Source: Spirochaetales bacterium (GTDB lineage: Bacteria > Spirochaetota > Leptospiria > Leptospirales > Leptonemataceae). Taken from it: 64,000 nt of DNA. The notes beneath the pieces were generated by a model that was not told the DNA's origin, did not search any database, and saw only the letters and a list, made by a program, of their open reading frames with translations. The translations under genes and the position numbers were made by a program. Shown piece by piece: positions 43,566 to 52,993 of this stretch (positions within the stretch are counted from its first letter, which is position 1; the number at the start of each line of letters is the position of its first letter). The stretch is from positions 185,709-249,708 of the forward strand of contig JABTUL010000004.1 in NCBI GenBank assembly GCA_015075425.1, given 5' to 3'.

Positions 43566-44222
43566 ATGGTCATCCAATCTCTGGACCGCCGCCTGCTCTA
43601 CGGTCTTTTTGCTCTTGCTTTCCTTTTCTGGCTCAACATTGGTTTTGGACTGCTTCAGCCGGCAACCGGGAGTTTTATCTTAAAGTGGGTGCCCAGTGCC
43701 ATTCTGGCGTTCATTGTTTATCGGCACCGCACTTCCTGGCGCAGCTTTCTATTATTCTGTGCCGTTCTCATCCAGAGCATTGGTGCGGTCATTCTGGACT
43801 TTGATCGCAGCGGCTACGTTCTTTACTCCCTGGCCTTCACCGGGCTGGCTCATCTGTGTTATTGCGCGCAATTCCTGCCGACGGTTGAAACGCTTAAAAA
43901 AATGCAACCGGTGCGCTGGCTTCTGGTGCTGGCTCTTCTGGTCTATGCTCTGCTTTACGGCAGCTTTGTGGCTGATCATCTGCCGATGCGCATGCAATGG
44001 CCTGTTATTTTTTATATGATCCTTTTAACTCTTGCGGGGAGTCTCGGCATTCTTTCAGGCCTCTCCTGGCTCGTGGTGGTCGGAATGCTTTTTTTTATTC
44101 TGGATGACTCCGTCTTTAGCTGGCATCTCTTTGTAAGCCCGATTCCGGCCAATCACTTCATTACCTGGCCCACCTACATTGCCGGACAGACCTGCATCGT
44201 TCTTGGCTGTATCCGTCGTTGA
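43566..44222 (+). CDS. YhhN-type (lysoplasmalogenase-like) membrane protein
   Basis: 218 residues with about eight membrane helices. GAVILDF after the third helix and the [11 protein letters not shown] motif near residue 180 correspond to the two acidic motifs of the YhhN/TMEM86 family. Some members hydrolyse the vinyl-ether bond of lysoplasmalogens. A second, better matching YhhN gene lies at 62432. The last 168 nt overlap the convergent chemotaxis gene. Confidence 0.6.
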   Translation: MVIQSLDRRLLYGLFALAFLFWLNIGFGLLQPATGSFILKWVPSAILAFIVYRHRTSWRSFLLFCAVLIQSIGAVILDFDRSGYVLYSLAFTGLAHLCYCAQFLPTVETLKKMQPVRWLLVLALLVYALLYGSFVADHLPMRMQWPVIFYMILLTLAGSLGILSGLSWLVVVGMLFFILDDSVFSWHLFVSPIPANHFITWPTYIAGQTCIVLGCIRR

Positions 44223-45530
44223 AAAAAATTCGAGCATTGTCCCCATTTCTGTGGCAATGCGGGACGCTTCATCGGCACTCTGGTCTACCAGGCGCGCCTG
44301 AGATTGATTGCTCTGGGCAAGGTTGCTGAGTGTTTGCAGGGCTGCGGCAATTTCACCGGCAGAATGTGATTGTTCCATTGCTGTTGCATGCACGGAACGT
44401 GAGGATTCTATGATGTCCTTCGCCTCATGAACGAGCAATGCCAGGGCATCAGTCAGCTCATCCTTGAATTCCATGATGCGGCCGCTAAGCTGACTGCTCT
44501 TTCCGATTCCAATCAGAAGGCCTTCCAGCACATTTTCCGTGACTGAAAACCTTGCGGTAATCTCCTGAAAGTTTCCGGCCGCCCGGGTCATTGTCACCGT
44601 GATTTTTTTCACATTCTCCGCTGTGCTTTCGGCCAGGCGCGCCACCTCAGCCGCAACCACGGCAAAACCGCGCCCCTGCTCTCCCGCACGCGCAGCTTCG
44701 ATCGCAGCATTTAAGGCCAGCAGATTGACTCGATCTGAAATGTCTGTAATGGTCTTTGTGATCAGTTCCATCTCCGCCCAGCTTACGTTGATACTGGACA
44801 CGGCAGAATTGGTTGCCCGGGCGGCCAGACGTACCTGTTCCGCGTCAGCGAGCATACTGCGTCCCAAAATTTCGATCTCTGCCAGGTGCACAAAACTGCT
44901 ACTTTGCGAAGCAGACAACCGCGAGGCTACCCGTTCCAGAATTTCCAGCTGCGTTTGCTCCTGATTGCTTCTTTCGCTGATGGAATCAGCTCCGGCAGAA
45001 AGTTCATGGAGGGCAGCACTCATCTCCTCGGATAAAATGGCCTGTTCAGCGATGTTCTCAGCAAGGGTAAAACTGCTGCGCAGCAGGTCTTGCTGCGTTC
45101 TCTGCAATTCACTGGCACTGCTATGTATGGATTTGAGCACGGAATCCAATCGTGCGGTCAGCCCATTGAATTGTTCCGCCATCAAACCCAGTGCATCGGC
45201 AGAAGAAAGAGAAACGCGGGCGGTCAAGTCACCGGCGGCCAACCGATCAAATTCCCGGGCCAGAGCTGTGGTGAAGCGCAGGATGGTACTTTTGCCAATG
45301 CCATAAGAAACAGCGCCTACAAAGAAACCCGCCAGAACACAACCGGAACAGAAAATCAAAAAGGACAGGTCGCTCTTATACTCCACAAAAAAATGGGCGT
45401 AGAACGGGAAAACAATGCCCATCAGAAGTCCGAAGCCCAGAGATCGGTTACGATAAGCCGCAATAACGCTTTTCGAGGGAATTTGAATCATCGGGCGATA
45501 GGGCGAAATTGTCTTCGGTCTTGACAACAC
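44055..45530 (-). CDS. Methyl-accepting chemotaxis protein
   Basis: 491 residues. Two membrane helices near residues 32-75 have almost no outside sensor between them. HAMP follows (about 80-130), then the signalling domain with its hairpin tip [31 protein letters not shown]. Input must come from the membrane or cytoplasm. The last 57 residues are hydrophilic and are encoded antisense to membrane helices of the convergent YhhN-like gene, so this tail may be an overlap by-product. Confidence 0.92.
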   Translation of the reverse strand: MLSRPKTISPYRPMIQIPSKSVIAAYRNRSLGFGLLMGIVFPFYAHFFVEYKSDLSFLIFCSGCVLAGFFVGAVSYGIGKSTILRFTTALAREFDRLAAGDLTARVSLSSADALGLMAEQFNGLTARLDSVLKSIHSSASELQRTQQDLLRSSFTLAENIAEQAILSEEMSAALHELSAGADSISERSNQEQTQLEILERVASRLSASQSSSFVHLAEIEILGRSMLADAEQVRLAARATNSAVSSINVSWAEMELITKTITDISDRVNLLALNAAIEAARAGEQGRGFAVVAAEVARLAESTAENVKKITVTMTRAAGNFQEITARFSVTENVLEGLLIGIGKSSQLSGRIMEFKDELTDALALLVHEAKDIIESSRSVHATAMEQSHSAGEIAAALQTLSNLAQSNQSQARLVDQSADEASRIATEMGTMLEFFSTTDTAKNDAGLSGNVGGPGNEVIGRNRAYKEMPAKDGVIQNKKKHSDHHEPGEA

Positions 45531-45578
45531 CTTTCCTTTTTTGCTCGACGCTCGGGAACGATCCGGGAATGTTTCGCC

Positions 45579-45824
45579 ATGCTACGCTTTGTAATTCTTT
45601 CCCTGATGCTTTTGACTTTCTCCCTGGGAGTCTATTGTAAAGGCGAACCATCCGCCCCGGTAACAGCAGAGTCCTCTGTCGAGAAGGTAGTCGATGTGGT
45701 TTGCAAGATGAAGATCAAGCCGGACGATGCCATGTCATCCATGCACAACGGACATCGTTACCATTTTTGTTCCGATTATTGTAAGGAACAATTCGATGCC
45801 AACCCGGCCAAATATGTGAAGTGA
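45579..45824 (+). CDS. YHS-domain lipoprotein
   Basis: 81 residues. The signal ends in LGVYC, a possible lipobox. The mature part has the YHS metal motif: VDVVCKMKI, then [15 protein letters not shown] domains bind metals such as copper and are found in metal-handling and oxygenase proteins. It stands alone, convergent with the next gene. Confidence 0.8.
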   Translation: MLRFVILSLMLLTFSLGVYCKGEPSAPVTAESSVEKVVDVVCKMKIKPDDAMSSMHNGHRYHFCSDYCKEQFDANPAKYVK

Positions 45825-46265
45825 CTATTTGAGTCGCGCCAGAGGTTCGTAAAAGGAAACGTGCCCGCGGCCATCTGTGTACAGATGGATCCCGCACTCC
45901 GGACAGCCGTAGTAACCACGGCCCTGCACGCGCAAGAGAGCCGAGCAATTCTGACAGACCACGGCATCGGTATCACCCACAGCAAGTCCCTCCCCGATGG
46001 TGAGCGCTCTGTTGTGCACGGGCAGATCACGGAGCATAAGCTGGGTGACCAGGGAATGCGGCAGGCTCACCAGTTCCAGGCGCAGCGATTTTTCTGACAG
46101 CAACTGTTCGCAGCCTTCTAACAGCGCGTCGATACCCTCCGATAACACCGGATACAAACCGCTGCAATCGATGCCCAGCACTCCTGGTGGGTGCTCCGAC
46201 ACCTTCTGAATCAGAGATCGGGCCGTTACCCGATCCAGAATTCCTTTTGCCTCAATCCTTTGCAT
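45825..46265 (-). CDS. STAS-like protein with C-terminal zinc ribbon
   Basis: 146 residues. The first 90 follow a STAS-like pattern (GVLGIDCSGLYPVLSEGIDALLEGCEQLL), and the end has two CxxC pairs (CQNC, CPEC), a rubredoxin-like zinc ribbon. The role is unknown; similar small regulators work with anti-sigma factors or phosphatases. The start is ATG at 46265 on the minus strand, 40 nt from the divergent hydrolase gene. Confidence 0.55.
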   Translation of the reverse strand: MQRIEAKGILDRVTARSLIQKVSEHPPGVLGIDCSGLYPVLSEGIDALLEGCEQLLSEKSLRLELVSLPHSLVTQLMLRDLPVHNRALTIGEGLAVGDTDAVVCQNCSALLRVQGRGYYGCPECGIHLYTDGRGHVSFYEPLARLK

Positions 46266-46305
46266 TATGATTGTCCACAGGAAGCTCCACCGCTAAAGGG
46301 CCATT

Positions 46306-47109
46306 ATGCCGCCTGTTTCTCATTTTCGTGCCTTCCTGGGATGGCTGAAAGAATTTTTATGGTTCGTCCTGATTTTTTTCTATAATCTGGCCAATCTGGT
46401 GGTACGACCCGGACCCCTGCGGGGCAGACGGCGGCCCATTGTTATCGTTGCCGATTTTTTTTGCTCACCTCTGTACTACCTGCCTTTGCGGCGGGCTCTC
46501 GCGCGCGCGGGATTTCCCGTGTATCTGGCCAAGCCCGGCCATATCTTCCGACCCTTGCGGGAGCAAGGCCGACGGCTCTCCCGGATGCTTGAGGACTGGA
46601 AAATCGAAGACGGGATTCTGCTCACCCACGGAGCCGGTGGTCTTGCAGCTCTTTCCCTCTCCGATGCCAGTCGCCAGAGGATCGAACATCTGATATCCCT
46701 GGGAACACCGTTTCACGGTACCCGTTTGTTTCTGTGGACACCTTACATTTCTGCATTGCGTGATACAGCCGTGGGCAGTGATTATCTGCTCATCAACCGC
46801 ATGAATGCTCTGCTCTTTACTTCTTTCACGCCCTTTATCGCCTGGCAGGACGAATGGATTGTTCCTTTTACCCTGGCTCGCTTTGGCCAGGGACGGGATC
46901 TTGTTTTTGACCAGGTAGGAAGATACAATCTGGTACGCTCAAAGGAAAACATAGCCACTCTGGTGGAGTATATAAGTGACTACTATTCGGAACAGCCTCG
47001 CCCTGTGCCCGAGCCACCCGGTAAAACCGGCAAATCATCGGCTAAAAAATCAGCGAAAGCCAAAAAGAAGGCGCAGAAATCCCCGGCAAGGCCGGCGCGG
47101 AAAAGATGA
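46306..47109 (+). CDS. Lipase-like alpha/beta protein lacking the nucleophile Ser
   Basis: 267 residues. A membrane helix near residues 14-34 is followed by IVIVADFFCSP, a short helix, and ILLTHGAGGLAALSLSD where a lipase would have GHSxGG. The Ser position is Ala. The order matches triacylglycerol-lipase-like or CGI-58-like folds, and LISLGTPFHGTRL is typical of lipases. A pseudoenzyme or a mis-set nucleophile is possible. The Lys/Ala/Pro-rich tail of 35 residues may bind acidic surfaces. First gene of an overlapping plus-strand operon. Confidence 0.65.
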   Translation: MPPVSHFRAFLGWLKEFLWFVLIFFYNLANLVVRPGPLRGRRRPIVIVADFFCSPLYYLPLRRALARAGFPVYLAKPGHIFRPLREQGRRLSRMLEDWKIEDGILLTHGAGGLAALSLSDASRQRIEHLISLGTPFHGTRLFLWTPYISALRDTAVGSDYLLINRMNALLFTSFTPFIAWQDEWIVPFTLARFGQGRDLVFDQVGRYNLVRSKENIATLVEYISDYYSEQPRPVPEPPGKTGKSSAKKSAKAKKKAQKSPARPARKR

Positions 47110-47429
47110 CCCTTGCAGAAGCCCAGCGCCAGGTAGACAATTACATCCAGGGCACAGCGGCCGGGTACTTTCCGGAAATCGTAAACCTGGCGCGATTGAT
47201 GGAAGAAGTGGGCGAGATGGCGCGTATCTATTGCCGGCGCGGCCCACTGCGCCCGAGACCGGGGGACGACATTTCACCGGAAGCTCTGAAAGAGGAGATG
47301 GGCGATACCCTTTTTGTCCTTTTGTGTCTGGCAAATCAGGCCGGAATTGACCTGGATGAAGCGCTGGACACTGTGCTTGCCAAGTTTCAAATCCGTGACA
47401 AAGATCGTCATCATCCTGCGCAAGGATAG
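47106..47429 (+). CDS. MazG-like nucleotide pyrophosphohydrolase
   Basis: 107 residues with the MazG metal pattern: LMEEVGEMARIY and LKEEMGDTLFVLLCLANQAG (EExxE and ExxD). Members of this short class remove pyrophosphate from nucleoside triphosphates and can act as house-cleaning enzymes. The ATG overlaps the hydrolase stop. Confidence 0.88.
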   Translation: MTLAEAQRQVDNYIQGTAAGYFPEIVNLARLMEEVGEMARIYCRRGPLRPRPGDDISPEALKEEMGDTLFVLLCLANQAGIDLDEALDTVLAKFQIRDKDRHHPAQG

Positions 47430-47467
47430 GGTTGCCGGCTTTCCCCTTTTCCCATTCCTGGCTTTCA

Positions 47468-47815
47468 ATGGTTAAGAAATGCCTCCTGGCAGCAGCTCTT
47501 CTATCCCTCCTTCTTGCTTCTGCTTGCGCGAGTGCTACAGCCGGCCTTGCGGCTTCCAACATTCCCATGGATGGCAAACGTTACCGGGTGATCGGTCCGG
47601 TGACGGATACCCGCCGGTGGTGCGCCTTTGACATTGGCGTAATCGCCCTACCCCTGCGGCAGCCACCCATCAATGAAGTCATGCAGGATCTGCTCAAAAA
47701 AAATGAAGCCGATGCCTTGATCAACTTGCGCTACTGGACGGACCGGACCATCTTTCTCTTCCTCACCTGCCACCGTTTCCATCTGAGCGCTGAAGCGGTC
47801 AAAATTCTCGATTGA
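47468..47815 (+). CDS. Small lipoprotein, TRL-like
   Basis: 115 residues from the ATG at 47468. The signal ends LLLASAC. The mature part (RYRVIGPVTDTRRWC, then ADALINLRYWTD) is a compact alpha/beta domain, similar to small TRL-like leptospiral lipoproteins. First of three consecutive lipoprotein genes. Confidence 0.6.
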   Translation: MVKKCLLAAALLSLLLASACASATAGLAASNIPMDGKRYRVIGPVTDTRRWCAFDIGVIALPLRQPPINEVMQDLLKKNEADALINLRYWTDRTIFLFLTCHRFHLSAEAVKILD

Positions 47816-48354
47816 TGCGAATCCCTGTAATTATCATTTCTTTGCTATTTATGAGCTGCCTGCCGGGAGGGGTAATCGGCAAAGGCGGCCGGTCCGGAGA
47901 GCCGCTGGTCATCCATAAGGCAACACTTCTCGGACAATCCTCTTACAGGATTTTATGCTGGGACCCCATTGAAGAACACCGGCGTAAGGAGTTGCTCGAA
48001 CGCGAACCCACAGAGAAAGGCCGGGCAGAAGCGCGTCAGAGTTTCAACGGGCCCCCGGTCCGCCAGGTCAACCCCGGAGACTACCGCGGCGGCTGCGAAA
48101 GAGAAGGTTCCAGTTCTACTTTTTTTCTCTTCGGGATGTTTCCGGTCACCGCACCGCTGAATCCTGATTATGCCATCGGCACGGCTGTTCAAGAACTCGA
48201 AGGCGATACCATGATCAACATCTCTGCCTGGCATGAAGAACACCCTTATTCTCTGCTGGGCCGGGTCTCGGTTTTGAACGTTCGAGGCACGGTCATTCGT
48301 TTTGTAGAAGAAGAGAAACCCGCCCGCGGAACCAAACGCAGGACTGCCCGTTGA
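47815..48354 (+). CDS. Small lipoprotein of unknown function
   Basis: 179 residues with lipobox SLLFMSC. The mature part contains LLGQSSYRILCWDP, a Gly-rich loop, and a strand-rich end (AVQELEGDTMINISAW) like that of the preceding gene (EADALINLRYW), so the two may be distant relatives. The start overlaps the preceding stop. Confidence 0.55.
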   Translation: MRIPVIIISLLFMSCLPGGVIGKGGRSGEPLVIHKATLLGQSSYRILCWDPIEEHRRKELLEREPTEKGRAEARQSFNGPPVRQVNPGDYRGGCEREGSSSTFFLFGMFPVTAPLNPDYAIGTAVQELEGDTMINISAWHEEHPYSLLGRVSVLNVRGTVIRFVEEEKPARGTKRRTAR

Positions 48355-48635
48355 AAAGATATACTTTTCTGCTGCTCCTCCTGGCCGGGTGCATTGTTGA
48401 ATCCTCTCAGATCAGTCCGTCTGCTTCGCAAACGGAAATCCTGGCGGCCATTGAATACAAACGCAAGGAATGCGGACACTCGCCGGATTTCCCGCTCATT
48501 GTTCCGCTGGATGCCACCGCCTACGGTGTTGAGCTTTGTTCCATCAGTATCGTACGGCAAAAATGTCCCTTTCGCGAGTACCCTCTGTTTTGTTTAGAGA
48601 TGTACAATGTGGACATACCAGGGATTGGTCCCTGA
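48351..48635 (+). CDS. Small lipoprotein of unknown function
   Basis: 94 residues with lipobox LLLAGC. Four Cys in the mature part make disulfides likely. TTG start overlapping the upstream stop; its TGA shares a base with the ATG of the TonB receptor gene, so the operon continues without gaps. Confidence 0.5.
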   Translation: MKRYTFLLLLLAGCIVESSQISPSASQTEILAAIEYKRKECGHSPDFPLIVPLDATAYGVELCSISIVRQKCPFREYPLFCLEMYNVDIPGIGP

Positions 48636-51127
48636 TGAAGCGGCTGTTTTTCCTTTTTCTGTTCTGCACACCTCTTCTCGCTCTGGATGTTACTCTGCGT
48701 GTGGTAGATCCGGTCAGTGGTCGGGCCGTACCGGATGTTCGCATCATTATCCGTGAGCTTCCGGCTGAGCGGGGACTGGTGACGGATACAACGGGAAGTG
48801 TGCGACTGCGCGGAGTGAAGCCTGGATTTCTGACCGTGCGGGCCATCATTCCCGGCGTGGGCATTGTGCAGCCTCGCCTGGAAGTGCGTTCGGAGGGGCA
48901 GGTACTGACCATTTTCTCGCGCGAGAAACCCAGGGAAGAGGCCCCTGATCAAAAGCAGATTGCCAGCGGGCAGAAAGGCATTGTGGTGCGCGGCGTGCGC
49001 GATAAGACGCGGGTGTCGCGCTTTCAGGTGCGCCTGGATGAAATCAAGCGGCTGCCCGGACAGTTTGGCGAGGCCTTGCGCGGCATTGAGACCCTGCCGG
49101 GGGTAAATGCCCCAGCTTTTGGCAATGGTGCCGTGAACATTCGCGGAGCCGATGATCGCGCCAACGCCTACTATATAGACGATTTGCCCATCGGCTATGC
49201 CTTTCATTTCTTTCCGGTTAACTCCACCATCCACAATGACATGGTTAAGAGCATTGACCTCTACACGGGAGCCTATCCGGCCATCTATGGCAATGTTACC
49301 GGTGGGATCATTGCCATAGAAACAATTGATGAAGTTGATAAATTTGGCGGAAATTCTTCTTTCGCGGTCTGGGCGGCCAATCTGCTGCTCAAAGGCCCTC
49401 TGGAGGCCGGCAAAGGCTATTATATCGTGGCCGGCCGGTATTCTTACATGCACATCACTTTGCAGCAGTTCATACCCCCCGGCATCCAGGCGCCGGTCTA
49501 CTGGGATACGCAGGCCAAGTTTCGCTATCACCTCAGTGAAACGCAAAAATTGACCCTCTATTCTTTTGCCGCTCGCGACTGGTTTGCGGCCAAAATTGAT
49601 CCTCTGCCCTCATGGGATCCCACTACTGAGCCGGACCCGGTTCTCGTGGGCGGTCGTGTGGATCTCAATCGCAGCTATCACACGGAAGCCATCAGGCATA
49701 GCTGGCAGCCCGGATCGCGATTGCAGAACGATTTAACCTTCTATATTACAGATAATACATTTTACGTAGACGGAAAAATCGGAGCGATCGAAGCGGAAAT
49801 CCAGAATCGCAACGGCTGGCTGGCCCTCAAAGACCGCTTCTCTTACGAATTGCAACCGGAGCACGTCTATTTGAATCTGGGTTTTGAAACCTGGCGTATT
49901 CGCGCCAAATCGGAGGGCCGGACCGTTCGCCAGATAGATCCGTCGGATCCAGATCCTGACCCTTATGATGAGGTAAATCCGGACTTTGAAACCGTGCCCG
50001 TAAAAGACGAAATCTGGACAACCTACCAGGCAGCGTACGCAGAATTGCGTCTGGCCGGCTACGGCTTTGATGTACGGCCGGGAGCCCGCTATGAATACTT
50101 GAGACTTACAGAACAATGGGTTCTCGACCCGCGTTTTGCTCTGACTTACAACGTGCCCACGGGCACCGTACTGACCGCAGCAGCAGGACTTCATCATCGT
50201 CTGCCCTCACCTTTTCAGCTTTCGCCATCAAGCGGAAATCCGGATTTGAAGATGGAAAGGGCAGAGCATTATGTTGCCGGCGTGGAACAGGAATTCGGCA
50301 ACTGGCTTTTGAAACTGGAAACCTACCGCACGTTTTTTAGAGATACCGTAGTGAATGATCCCTACATCACCACACCGGCACGCATCAATACCAGTCAACG
50401 ACTGGATGATCGCTTAAAAGAGCCAGTAATCTACAATGATCGCCTTGTCTATTCCAACGATGGTGATGGTCGCTCTTATGGTTATGAAATCTATATAAAG
50501 AAAAATAAACCTCCGGAAGCCCACGATTGGTTCGGCTGGATCAGCTATACCTATTCTAAGACCTATCGCAATGACCACCAGCATATTCCTACAACCGCAG
50601 AGCGCAGCACCGTCAGGAGCGCGGATGAATCGCGCATTCTCAATCAGTATGATAACTCCCAGGAGACTTACGCCGATTTTGATCGCCGTCACATTTTAAA
50701 CATTGTGCTGGGATGGAAATGGAATCGGGAATACCAGATTGGTGGCCGCTGGAAGTATGCTACATCCACTCCCTACACGCCCATCATTGGCGATGACGGT
50801 GGCCGCCAGCGCAACAACGATCGCGTGATATTTGATCCGGTATTTTCACAGTACAGAAATTCAGCCCGCTTTGCGCCTTACCATCGGCTGGATCTGCGTA
50901 TTGATCGTTTCCTGCATTATGAATGGGGCTTTGGCTCCGTGTTTCTGGAAGCTTTGAATGTATATCTGCGTCAAAATCCTACCGGTGAAAGTTTCAGCCA
51001 TGCCCGTCCTTACTCAGGCACAAACCCATCGCCGCAGTATGATTTTGGCCTTCTGGAGTACCAGATCGACAGCAAGCGCAAGTTGCGTTTTCCGCTGATC
51101 AATTTTGGGGTGGAGGTGCAGTTTTGA
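48635..51127 (+). CDS. TonB-dependent receptor with N-terminal carboxypeptidase-like domain
   Basis: 830 residues from the ATG at 48635, where a clear signal peptide starts (KRLFFLFLFCTPLLA). A CarboxypepD-reg-like domain (VTLRVVDPVSGRAVPDVRI) comes first, then a plug (LPGQFGEALRGIETLPGV, VNIRGADDRANAYYIDDLP, GAYPAIYGNVTGGIIAIET) and a barrel ending INFGVEVQF. This is the SusC/Oar-like layout; the ligand is unknown. An upstream ATG in frame (48536) would displace the signal. Confidence 0.88.
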   Translation: MKRLFFLFLFCTPLLALDVTLRVVDPVSGRAVPDVRIIIRELPAERGLVTDTTGSVRLRGVKPGFLTVRAIIPGVGIVQPRLEVRSEGQVLTIFSREKPREEAPDQKQIASGQKGIVVRGVRDKTRVSRFQVRLDEIKRLPGQFGEALRGIETLPGVNAPAFGNGAVNIRGADDRANAYYIDDLPIGYAFHFFPVNSTIHNDMVKSIDLYTGAYPAIYGNVTGGIIAIETIDEVDKFGGNSSFAVWAANLLLKGPLEAGKGYYIVAGRYSYMHITLQQFIPPGIQAPVYWDTQAKFRYHLSETQKLTLYSFAARDWFAAKIDPLPSWDPTTEPDPVLVGGRVDLNRSYHTEAIRHSWQPGSRLQNDLTFYITDNTFYVDGKIGAIEAEIQNRNGWLALKDRFSYELQPEHVYLNLGFETWRIRAKSEGRTVRQIDPSDPDPDPYDEVNPDFETVPVKDEIWTTYQAAYAELRLAGYGFDVRPGARYEYLRLTEQWVLDPRFALTYNVPTGTVLTAAAGLHHRLPSPFQLSPSSGNPDLKMERAEHYVAGVEQEFGNWLLKLETYRTFFRDTVVNDPYITTPARINTSQRLDDRLKEPVIYNDRLVYSNDGDGRSYGYEIYIKKNKPPEAHDWFGWISYTYSKTYRNDHQHIPTTAERSTVRSADESRILNQYDNSQETYADFDRRHILNIVLGWKWNREYQIGGRWKYATSTPYTPIIGDDGGRQRNNDRVIFDPVFSQYRNSARFAPYHRLDLRIDRFLHYEWGFGSVFLEALNVYLRQNPTGESFSHARPYSGTNPSPQYDFGLLEYQIDSKRKLRFPLINFGVEVQF

Positions 51128-51510
51128 GCGTCCATTACCTGCTGGCTGTGGGTGGAGGAGGAGCCCTGGGAGCGCTGTCCCGATTTCTCCTGTCAACATA
51201 CGTGCAGCGCTATGCGGAAATGTTCCCGCTGGGGACACTGACGGTTAATCTTTTGGGAGCGCTCTGCATAGGCGTGATTGCCGGTATATTGCCGCCTCGC
51301 GGCGACAGTGTATTTGTCTTTTTTGCCCTCACAGGGTTTTTGGGTTCTTTCACCACTTTTTCTACCTACAGCCTTGAGTTGCTGCGCTTGCTGGATCAGC
51401 ACAGGTATCTGCTGGCTATGTCCTACTTTGCCCTGAGCAACGGTCTGTCACTTGTCCTTGTCCTTCTGGGCTTGTGGTGCGGCCGTTCCTTTCGCGGAGC
51501 CATCCAATGA
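51124..51510 (+). CDS. crcB: Fluoride channel CrcB/FluC
   Basis: 128 residues with four membrane helices and the family marks GGALGALSRFLLS, GTLTVNLLGA and GFLGSFTTFSTYS. The dual-topology dimer exports fluoride. There is no room for a fluoride riboswitch, since the TTG start overlaps the receptor stop. Confidence 0.93.
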   Translation: MSVHYLLAVGGGGALGALSRFLLSTYVQRYAEMFPLGTLTVNLLGALCIGVIAGILPPRGDSVFVFFALTGFLGSFTTFSTYSLELLRLLDQHRYLLAMSYFALSNGLSLVLVLLGLWCGRSFRGAIQ

Positions 51511-52031
51511 AACAGATTTTCCTGTATGCCCTCCTTGTTTCCGTTCTCTTCTGCGATTCTCGGGCCGGCGAAAAAAACAAAGAACAGGAATTGAACCTGA
51601 TTTTGTTATTCTTACAGGAGGAAAAAGGCAGCCCCTGCATCCAGGCAGAAACTTCCGGCCTTTCCTGCGCCATGGCCGCCGGCCGGACCGAGGCGCTCTA
51701 TGTTGCTTCCGTGCAAACCGCCTGGAAGATCCAGGTGCCGGCCCACACGGCCGGCCAGAGTCCGGCGGCGATCTGTCAGGTGCTGGGCAATTCTCCCAAC
51801 TGGTCCGCCGGCGGAGCAACCCATGCAGATAGCGGAAAGGCCTGCCAGCTTGGCTGCCAGAAAGAATACTATGATCAGGCAATAAGTGAGGGACGCTGCC
51901 AGGCTGCTACTTACGAAACTTTACAAACCCAACTGGCCACCTGCGGACCGTTCGTCTGGAAGACAAGCTGCAATGTAGAGCAAATGAAGAACTGTCTGAA
52001 TGCCTGCTTTGTTCAGGGAACGCTACTGTAG
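51507..52031 (+). CDS. Cys-rich secreted or lipid-anchored protein
   Basis: 174 residues from the ATG at 51507 that overlaps the crcB stop. The signal ends LVSVLFC, a possible lipobox. The mature part has ten further Cys, with patterns such as AKACQLGC-like KACQLGCQKEYYD and CNVEQMKNCLNAC, so it is probably held by disulfides outside the cytoplasm. Last gene of the operon that starts at 46306. Confidence 0.55.
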   Translation: MKQIFLYALLVSVLFCDSRAGEKNKEQELNLILLFLQEEKGSPCIQAETSGLSCAMAAGRTEALYVASVQTAWKIQVPAHTAGQSPAAICQVLGNSPNWSAGGATHADSGKACQLGCQKEYYDQAISEGRCQAATYETLQTQLATCGPFVWKTSCNVEQMKNCLNACFVQGTLL

Positions 52032-52988
52032 GTCTGAATGTTTCCCGTGCCGCAGGGCACCCTTAATGATAAAGAGGGGCCGCCTTTTGGATTCCAGGTA
52101 GAGCCGGCCCAGATACTCCCCCATAACACCTGAGATGAGCAGTTGCAAAGAGCTGATCCAGAGAACGATCATGGTCAGACTGGTCCAGCCCTGAACGACA
52201 TGCCCGCTCATCCAGCTTCCCAGAACGTAGATCATCAGTGCTACGGCAACAAGGCCAGCAATAAGCCCGGAATAAACTGCCAGGCGCAGCGGCACCGTGG
52301 AGAATCCGGTAATGGCATCAAGGGCAAACTTGAGCATCCGTTTGAAAGGATATTTGGTGGCTCCGGCGAAACGTTCTTTGCGATCGTACAGTACAGGTAT
52401 TTGATGAAATCCAATCCAGCCGACCATCCCGCGGATAAAGCGATGATGTTCAGGCATGTCATTGATGATGCGCAAGGCTCGCCGGGACATCAGACGGAAA
52501 TCGCCGGTATCCAGAGGAATGTCCACATCGGTCATCCGCCGGAGCAAACGATAAAAAAAAGTAGCCGTGAGCAATTTAAACTTTGATTCACCTTCGCGGC
52601 TGCGTCGCTGTCCATAGACAACATCTGCCGATTCCCGTTTCATCAGTTCAATCATTTCCGGTAAGAGCTCCGGCGGATCCTGAAGATCAGCATCCAGAAT
52701 CAGCACATACTGTCCCCTGGCAAGTTTCAGTCCGGCACTCAGGGCAATCTGATGGCCAAAGTTACGCGATAGGTCGATGGCCACCACAGAAGAATCCCGG
52801 CGGGCCAGGCTTTCCATATGCTGCCAGGTGCTATCACGCGAGCCATCGTTGACCAGAATCATTTCATGGCTTTTCCGTGTAGTCTGCAGTACCTTTTTGA
52901 GGCGCCGGTAGAGCTCCGGGAGGCTCGCTTCTTCATTGAAGCAGGGCACAACAACGGAGACAACGGGATTCTTTTTTTGACCGGGCAC
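52023..52988 (-). CDS. GT2 glycosyltransferase, GtrB/DPM1-like
   Basis: 321 residues. The catalytic domain shows VVPCFNEEASLPELY, ILVNDGSRDST, ILDADLQDPPELL (DxD-like) and LDTGDFRLMSR, with two C-terminal membrane helices near 230 and 265. This is the layout of polyprenyl-phosphate sugar transferases (glucose or mannose to lipid carrier). It probably feeds the GT-C-like membrane enzymes further right. It meets the preceding gene tail to tail with a 9-nt overlap. Confidence 0.92.
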   Translation of the reverse strand: MPGQKKNPVVSVVVPCFNEEASLPELYRRLKKVLQTTRKSHEMILVNDGSRDSTWQHMESLARRDSSVVAIDLSRNFGHQIALSAGLKLARGQYVLILDADLQDPPELLPEMIELMKRESADVVYGQRRSREGESKFKLLTATFFYRLLRRMTDVDIPLDTGDFRLMSRRALRIINDMPEHHRFIRGMVGWIGFHQIPVLYDRKERFAGATKYPFKRMLKFALDAITGFSTVPLRLAVYSGLIAGLVAVALMIYVLGSWMSGHVVQGWTSLTMIVLWISSLQLLISGVMGEYLGRLYLESKRRPLFIIKGALRHGKHSDLQ

Positions 52989-52993
52989 CGGAA

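Noticed and set aside
51100..51130. Fluoride riboswitch before crcB
   Set aside because: The start overlaps the preceding stop, and the upstream sequence is coding.
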